Assembly: GCA_009617715.1 (NCBI GenBank)
Contig: VTFK01000152.1
Span: forward strand, 2,294,001 to 2,358,000
Source: Plectrocnemia conspersa
Lineage: Eukaryota; Arthropoda; Insecta; Trichoptera; Polycentropodidae
DNA: 64,000 bases
Reading direction: 5' to 3'
This document shows, piece by piece, positions 58,470 to 64,000 of this stretch (its first letter is position 1; each line of letters starts with the position of its first letter). The notes beneath the pieces were generated by a model that had not been told where the DNA came from, did no database searches, and was given only the letters and a program-made list of their open reading frames with translations. A program made the position numbers and the translations under genes.

Positions 58470-58871
58470 ATTGTGGTCGGGCAGCGTCATTAGGCCTTAT
58501 TTTTTTGAAAATGATGAAGGACGGACTCTCTGATTATTTTTGCCACAAAATCAAAGAAACGTGCTTCCAACAAGACAAAGCAATTTGCCACACATTGTAT
58601 GCTTTGATTGAAAAGTTCCCAGGTCGCATTATTTCAAGTTTTGGTGACGTCAATTGGTCGCCATTGGTCAATCGCATGATTTAACACCGTTGAATTTTTT
58701 GTAAAATTACGCTAAAATGGTGTCAACGTCGACAAACCAGAAACGTTTAAGCACATAAAAACCAACATCCGTCCAGTAATACCCATGATGCCGCCCGAAA
58801 TGTATGAGACGTCGAAAATTACATCGAAAGGATTGGCGGCTGCTGCAAAAGATCCAGAGGCGAGGATTTAA
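58470..58871 (+). pseudogene. Mariner-type transposase pseudogene
   Basis: Three shifted frames give VIRPYFFENDEGRTL, then FQQDKAICHTLYALIEKFPG, RIISSFGDVNWSPLV and, after another shift, HDLTPLNFL (start of the third catalytic Asp block), then VNVDKPETFKHIKTNIRPVI and EARI. The order matches the second and third catalytic blocks of mariner transposases (W/CFQQDGA.CHT; NWPPRS.DLTPLDF). The N-terminal HTH region is missing or unrecognisable, and the gene is inactive. Its AT-rich 3' flank continues beyond the TRIM at 60066, so the TRIM is the younger insertion. Confidence 0.85.
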
Positions 58872-58950
58872 TTGACATTATTTTTCATTATTACTGAAGT
58901 ACATGTATATCCTTAATTAAATTTGTATTTTATTTTAATAAAAAGTTTTA

Positions 58951-59169
58951 TGGGGGCCAATATAGATTTGTTATGGCCAAAACTGGTCGGCGCAGAAATA
59001 GCGGTGTTGTGACGGCTCTCTCTCTTCCGGCAAGCTTGTAAGGGTTCGGACGCGTGCCGTCGCGCGTCCGCCCCATTTTTGTAATGTAAACCGTAACCTT
59101 AAATAAATATACTACTGCAGCGGCTCAATCTGTGTCTCATTGCCACCCGCCATCATCACGGCCCCTAAA
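58951..59169 (+). repeat. TRIM left LTR
   Basis: It runs from TGGGGGCCAATATAGATTTG to CATCATCACGGCCCCTAAA. The termini GGGGGCC and GGCCCC are inverted, a common LTR feature. It contains CTCTCTCTCTTCCGG and an AAATAAATA signal. It appears identical to 59841-60059. Confidence 0.9.
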
Positions 59170-59218
59170 CTGTTGACGCCGACGTGATCCTGAGCACAGA
59201 TATGGAGTCAGACGAAAA

Positions 59219-59392
59219 ATGGCAGACACAGACGCCGCTGCAGTACAAAAAGCCGAGCCGCTGCAAACCCACTTGCTGCCACCCCGCCGGAGCTTCCCTG
59301 GATCCGGACTCGAGCTGGCGGACCACCAAGACGATGGGCCTGCGCCTCCGACCATGAGCCGCCATCGTCAGCCGCCGCCGCCGACCACGTGA
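59219..59392 (+). CDS. Short ORF inside the TRIM, possible gag start remnant
   Basis: An ATG 50 bp after the left LTR opens 57 codons: MADTDAAAVQKAEPLQTHLL, then PPRRSFPGSGLELADHQDDG and PAPPTMSRHRQPPPPTT. The MADT start and Pro-rich composition recall N-termini of Gag proteins of insect LTR elements, yet no nucleocapsid or protease is present. It may be untranslated. Minus-strand frames of 72-113 codons overlap in the same GC-rich core, so length alone is no evidence. Confidence 0.25.
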   Translation: MADTDAAAVQKAEPLQTHLLPPRRSFPGSGLELADHQDDGPAPPTMSRHRQPPPPTT

Positions 59393-59840
59393 CCCAAGAA
59401 GCATCCGGCGCCGCCACGCGCCTCCAGCGGGAAGCCACCGAAGTGCTGCCGTAGACCAGGCTCGAGTGGACCACGCGTGGCCCGTCACGCACCCGTAGGG
59501 CTACGCCCCCGCGACTCCGAGCTCGAACCACATGTTCGGGGCCCGTCACGCGCGCGCCCTGTGTAGCTGCACCGACGCACCACAGGGCCCCGAAAGGTGC
59601 TCCCGGACATGCCCGTTCTTCTCGCGCCCCCTGGAGCCCTACGCGCCGCCCGGGTCTACACGTGTTCCACTCGGCTTGGAGCGAAGCACGCCGCGCGTCA
59701 CTGGAGGCCGCGCCGCCACACCATACGTCACGACTTTGCTACTTTTGCGCCGCCAGCATTTAATCAACAGCAGCGCCAAGGCCCCCATACCTCCCCCTGG
59801 TTATAGTTCGCAATTGTAAATTGCTAGGGCCGGAGCCGTA

Positions 59841-60059
59841 TGGGGGCCAATATAGATTTGTTATGGCCAAAACTGGTCGGCGCAGAAATAGCGGTGTTGT
59901 GACGGCTCTCTCTCTTCCGGCAAGCTTGTAAGGGTTCGGACGCGTGCCGTCGCGCGTCCGCCCCATTTTTGTAATGTAAACCGTAACCTTAAATAAATAT
60001 ACTACTGCAGCGGCTCAATCTGTGTCTCATTGCCACCCGCCATCATCACGGCCCCTAAA
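59841..60059 (+). repeat. TRIM right LTR
   Basis: This is the partner of 58951-59169 with the same start and end. The preceding GGGCCGGAGCCGTA is purine-rich in part and may act as the polypurine tract. After it comes the second copy of GTTTTA and the mariner 3' flank. Confidence 0.9.
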
Positions 60060-60065
60060 GTTTTA

Positions 60066-60504
60066 TCGTTTAAAAAGTAAATTACACTTATTTAAATAAA
60101 TAAAATGGAATATTTTTTGAAAAGCATAAAATGAGTAAAGAAAATCTTGTTTTGTTATTGTACCACTGCCGATGCGCCACGATCGACCGCAATCCGATAA
60201 TTCATGTTTATAAACAAATCGACAGCGACTCCCTATTCACCTCTACCTAACCTAACTAGTGATTGATTTGTTTACGTTAGATAATTCAAATATGACAATT
60301 CACCATTTTAAAACAAATATTATTTATCGTTTATCAGATGTGCACCCTTCTCCTCGCCACATGTCTGCCTTAGGCTCATTCTGAGCCTTTGCCGCTAATT
60401 AGGATTTTTTTTAAGTAAATTATTTTTTACAACAATTTTATCTAATTGATATATGATCAACATTTACTGCTCCCCCCCTTTGAATTTAGCCAAAAAACTG
60501 CATG
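60066..60504. other. AT-rich flank of the mariner relic
   Basis: The sequence continues the mariner 3' flank (TCGTTTAAAAAGTAAATTAC) and then passes into unassigned AT-rich DNA with a short GC-richer patch at 60330-60400. Confidence 0.3.
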
Positions 60505-61520
60505 TCATTTAATGAAATACTATGAATTTTAATGAAATTGAAATATTAAAAAAAAAACACTGAATGGAATACTTTTGACCCCCTCCTGGATAATGTTAAA
60601 AATGACGTCCCTGATTCTAAACCAGAATTGTTTTGGTAATCCCTCAAAGAAAATGTAATTTTTTTTAAATGTCAGTGTTCAGTGAATACATTTTCACCTG
60701 TAGATATATATTTTTACCAGTGAAAATGTCTAAAATGTGCTAGTAAAATTATATGATTTCAACTTTTCAGTTTATTTACATGCGATGTATAAATGTTATA
60801 GTGAAGTTATATTTTCACTAGTAAAGTCCAAATACGTTTTCCCTAGTAGATACATATAGATTTCTACTTAAAAAATATGTAATTTAGCTGATAGGCTCTA
60901 GTGAAATTATATGCTACTATAATTATATTATTATAAAATCTCTATAAAACTCAATTTGATAGTTGCGAAACGTACATTTTCTGTTCAAACCCAAGCCCAG
61001 CGAAAGTTCTACTAGGTCCGAAACACAAATTAAGCCAACTCATCTCTCAAGGAAAATAAGCGTAAGAATAAGTATATATTTTCATATTTAGTAATACATG
61101 CATTTACATATTTATCACTTTTTATTTACATGCAATGCATAAATGTGTATTTTTCATTAAAGTTATATTACTTATGATATTTCACATCCAAAACCAACTT
61201 GACATAATGAAAGTTCCAAAACTAATTTTAGTTTTAATACAAAACAGCTCATCTCTAATGGGATGTTTGATGTCTGATAAAAATATAATCCTGCTATCCT
61301 TACCGATATTACTGCGGATTTCCGATATGAGAGTATTGGTTACAGTATATTCAAACCGAATTTGGGTCAATAGGAGGGCGCAAATGAAGTATCACATCTC
61401 AGAAGTCAAAAATTCACGTCAAAAGCAATAAAATTGCGACGGTGAAGACTCGATTTTATTGCTTTTAACGTGAATTTTTGACTTCTGAGAAGGGATAATT
61501 GTTTTTTGCGCTCTTCTATT
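60505..61520 (+). repeat. Foldback-type non-autonomous element, copy C
   Basis: The family landmarks occur in order: ATGTCATTTAATGAAATACT, TGACGTCCCTGATTCTAAAC, TACATTTTCACCTGTAGATA, TAAAATTATATGATTTCAAC, GATGTATAAATGTTATAGTG and GAGAACGC-like ends. The right end is the long hairpin listed separately. Parts are repeated internally (TTATTTACATGCGATGTATA and TTATTTACATGCAATGCATA). Confidence 0.65.
61377..61511. repeat. Long hairpin at the foldback element end
   Basis: The arm at 61377-61434 (ATCTCAGAAGTCAAAAATTC, ACGTCAAAAGCAATAAAAT) pairs with 61453-61511 (ATTTTATTGCTTTTAACGTG, AATTTTTGACTTCTGAGA) with few mismatches and an 18-base loop. Single arms of the same sequence end copies A (near 27290) and B (near 49950). 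Confidence 0.85.
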
Positions 61521-61639
61521 GACCAAAATTCTGTTTATATGTGCTTCATTTGATGCTCGCTTTTTGCAAGTCATAATATTGTTATAAAAAACCGAGCGTT
61601 TCTAATACGACGACACGATCTTATTGCTTTTGACGCGAA

Positions 61640-61780
61640 ACAAGGACAAAAATGCATTACGTTTAATGAAATACTATGAATCTCGATCACTGACTGGCCA
61701 ACTTTTGCTCCTCTCTGAAAAAAGTTAGGTTTGGGTATGAACAGCAAATGGACGTTTCGCAATTGTCAAATTATTTCCCT
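61640..61780 (-). repeat. Foldback family fragment
   Basis: GTTTAATGAAATACTATGAA and TTAGGTTTGGGTATGAACAG, then CAAATGGACGTTTCGCAATT are family pieces, the latter in reverse orientation to copy C. The same segment stands near 5160-5245. Confidence 0.5.
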
Positions 61781-62299
61781 AATGTTTGTATTTTACCTGT
61801 TTAAAATAAATCAGCGGCTCCGAATCATTTTTAAAAATAATTTTAATTATTGTTATGTGATCCACAGTTAACATTTACTAATTTTACTATTGCAAAAACA
61901 AAAAAAAGTCTTTATGAAACTATAATTTGTCTTTAAAACGAAGAATGATAAAACAGTTTATAACTCCACAAGTAGAGTTCTCAATCGAATTTTCGAATTA
62001 TTCGCCTGATTTTCAAGAGTATGAATATTCGTAAAATATTCGTTTATACCATCTTGAATGAAATTTGAAAGAAAATCTTAGAATGTAACAATACTTGAGC
62101 AACACAAGTAGTCATTTTTTCTTTCAATATACCTGAGTGACTAGTGCCGCTCCAAAATCCATGGTGCTTGATGCGCTTTTATTTTGTTTCAAAATGCGAA
62201 ATATCGAGACGCTTTTTCACTATAAAAAAATGCTTTTACGCTTTCGAAAAATATTTGTGGATAGAATATTTATCGGCGTGTCTTCTAAAGGTTGTTTTT

Positions 62300-62371
62300 T
62301 TAAGCCTCACGAACTGAACCACGGTTTTTGAAATAAATTTGCAATCGTTGTTCTGGCATAAGTCCATTCAT
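62300..62371 (-). pseudogene. Mariner-type transposase N-terminal fragment
   Basis: The minus-strand ATG at 62371 reads MNGLMPEQRLQIYFKNRGSV, then REA and stop. It matches the common start M....PEQRLQIV..YY.N..SVR of insect mariner-type transposases, with a small deletion after RLQI. The continuation is lost. It faces away from the C-terminal relic at 58470 and need not be the same copy. Confidence 0.5.
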
Positions 62372-63789
62372 GGTGAAATGGCAAACCAAACTGTGCACAC
62401 TCAAATTGGCTGTCGCTGGAAAAAGTGCTGCCATTTCGAAAAAACAAACCTCTAAAAAAACACCATTTATTATCAATTGCGAAAGCTTCAAAACTCTTGT
62501 ATTTACTCACAACTATGTTTGAACTGCACTTTTCAAAAAATAATTTCGATGCCAAGTGGATTTTGCCGTTTTATTGTGCCTTCGCTTATTTGCGACTTAT
62601 TTGATTCCGGCGTAATGCCTTTTCGTTACCTTCTACGTATATTTTTAATTATTTACTTGACCATATTCCACAACGAAGCCCTCCCCTATGTTTATATATA
62701 ATTTATGCGATATGTAACCTTGAACAGGAAGGGCATACGCCCCCTAAAAAGGAGCGATCAAACCACAACCGGCTATATTTGTCAATATTCAAACTCGACC
62801 GCAATCATTGCATCGTTAATATCAAATAATTAGAGCAATAGCAATAAAAAAATGTGAACATACTAGAACAGAGTTTCACTTTTATGGCGGTCAAAGTTAA
62901 TCGACACACAAAAGCCCTAATAATTGCGAACCCCAAAATTAAAAGGCTGCGTATACACACCTTATGGCGTGTTGAATTTTAATTAACTTCTACTCGCAAA
63001 TTTATCCATTCTGTATGCATATACGTTTAACGTCTGTCGGGTGTCTGGGACAAGACGAGGATACAATTTACGACACTTTCATATGCTCGTTTCCCGTCGT
63101 TTTATAATATACAGGTAACCTCGGCTTGGGGCATTAAAAAATTGCGTGGACTGCTATGTGAACTATTTTATTGTATTTGTTAACATTTGTTACTTATTTT
63201 CTCTGTATAATATTTTATAACAAACTTGTTCATGAAAGAAGCATTCATATCTCATGAGTCATGACAATTCCTTGCTTGACAAAAAAGGGAAAATCGCTTG
63301 AATCAATCGCATTCTATCCAAATTCTTAGGCAACCAATTTTTTTTTTAGTGAGTATTTATTACAGTTCATTGGTCAATATGTATAAAGAATAGCCAGTGT
63401 TTATATTATATTATCTGTATTTTAACCTCAATGTTAGTTTTATGTTGACAGATGGTCAGCATAATAATACATGGTAATTATCAAGGTATTTTAGAGCTAA
63501 CTGATTTGGTTAGGCTCGCAACATTGTCAGATGTCAATACAACAAGCCAAGATAGCTCTGTCGTTATTCCCGCTTCGTTCGTCGCTCTGAGTAGATTTGC
63601 GTCTTACATACATACAATTAAATAGATTCGTTGAATTATTCATGGGGTGTTCACTTCTGGCCAGTGCTCGCTCGCACCTTTCTATCTCACAGCTTAGGTG
63701 CTAGCAAGCTATTTTATAAGATATTTCTAAAATAAATAATTCACTGCAATTTATATTTATATATGTTATATTATTTTTTTAATTTAAAA
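62372..63789. other. Right-edge stretch, nothing definite
   Basis: Positions 62880-63100 are of mixed composition and could be conserved noncoding DNA. At 63114 TACAGGTAACCTCGGCTTGG resembles a Tigger/pogo terminal repeat start (compare CAGGCGGACCTCGACTTT), without a partner end. The remainder is AT-rich. Confidence 0.25.
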
Positions 63790-63990
63790 TTTCTTGATAT
63801 ATTTGTATTTTGACCGTATGCTATGTTTATTCTAACCATTTGATATTTATTCTGACCCTGAATAATATAATTATGACCATAATTTATTTTAATTCTGATC
63901 GAACAATATTTTTATTTTGACCATATGCTATTTATTCTGATCCTGAATAATATAATTATGACTAGGCTATTAATTAAATTGTGATCGAGG
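63790..63990. repeat. Tandem repeat at the window edge, period about 105 bp
   Basis: TTTTGACCGTATGCTATGTT, then CCCTGAATAATATAATTATG recurs as TTTTGACCATATGCTATTTA, then TCCTGAATAATATAATTATG. Smaller TTATTCTGACC units lie within. The array probably continues beyond the window. Confidence 0.75.
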
Positions 63991-64000
63991 TTTGATTTTT

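Larger units (their letters stand above)
58951..60059 (+). mobile_element. TRIM-like miniature LTR retrotransposon, 1109 bp
   Basis: Two direct repeats of 219 bp with no difference seen by eye flank a GC-rich 671-bp core. GTTTTA stands at both outer edges (58945-58950 and 60060-60065) and is the probable target duplication; because TA and AAA overlap at the borders, a 4-bp GTTT duplication is also possible. There is no gag-pol, so it must have been moved in trans. Length, terminal repeats, young age and lack of pol fit the TRIM class, which has been reported in ants. The element lies within the 3' flank of a decayed mariner copy. Orientation is assigned from the polyadenylation-like AAATAAATA inside the repeats. 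Confidence 0.85.

Noticed and set aside
59137..59549. Minus-strand frames of 72-113 codons in the TRIM
   Set aside because: Several frames on both strands overlap in the GC-rich core. Arg/Gly/Ala-rich products point to composition.
1..64000. CRISPR arrays, operons, bacterial attachment sites or integrated viral genes
   Set aside because: The window is eukaryotic in structure. The direct repeats seen have no regular short spacers, and no viral structural or replication protein was recognised.

Overview
The window looks like nuclear DNA of an insect. It is strongly AT-rich, spliceosomal exons are separated by introns of up to tens of kilobases, there is one cytosolic-type tRNA-Gln gene, and decayed transposons lie everywhere. 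The transposon mix (Jockey-type reverse transcriptase relics, Tigger/pogo, mariner, piggyBac-type MITEs, tRNA-headed SINEs and a TRIM) suggests Hymenoptera and perhaps an ant. The group assignment is inference, and no species is claimed.

One protein-coding gene organises the window. It is on the minus strand and codes for a small PDZ-domain protein. I joined five coding exons by splice sites and matching phases: 56197-55978, 51639-51530, 51462-51405, 14923-14790 and, less surely, a terminal exon at 6691-6611 that ends in TAG. Together they read as one open frame of 200 residues. The third intron is about 36.5 kb and the fourth about 8.1 kb, so nearly all the remaining features between 6.6 and 56 kb are intronic. 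A CpG-rich stretch upstream of exon 1 is the probable promoter and 5' leader. A minus-strand tRNA-Gln(UUG) gene follows at 56637-56708.

Layout from left to right. Positions 1-6600 hold AT-rich DNA, a Jockey-type fragment and degenerate repeats. Terminal PDZ exon 5 is at 6.6 kb. Intron 4 (6.7-14.8 kb) holds a full-length SINE and a reverse transcriptase relic. Intron 3 (14.9-51.4 kb) holds an 826-bp-spaced duplication, a 44-bp palindrome, several reverse transcriptase relics, two related internally deleted Tigger elements, MITEs, many SINEs and several GC-richer islands that may be regulatory. Intron 1 (51.6-56.0 kb) holds SINEs, a foldback element and a tandem array with a period of about 265 bp. 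Right of the tRNA, a decayed mariner transposase is split by a very young 1.1-kb TRIM with apparently identical 219-bp LTRs, followed by a foldback element with a long hairpin and a tandem repeat at the edge.

The best candidates for new biology are the TRIM, the SINE group that combines one shared body and tail with different tRNA-like heads, the foldback family, the shared-deletion Tigger family, and the small PDZ protein with an unusual carboxylate-binding loop. No complete autonomous transposon was seen.
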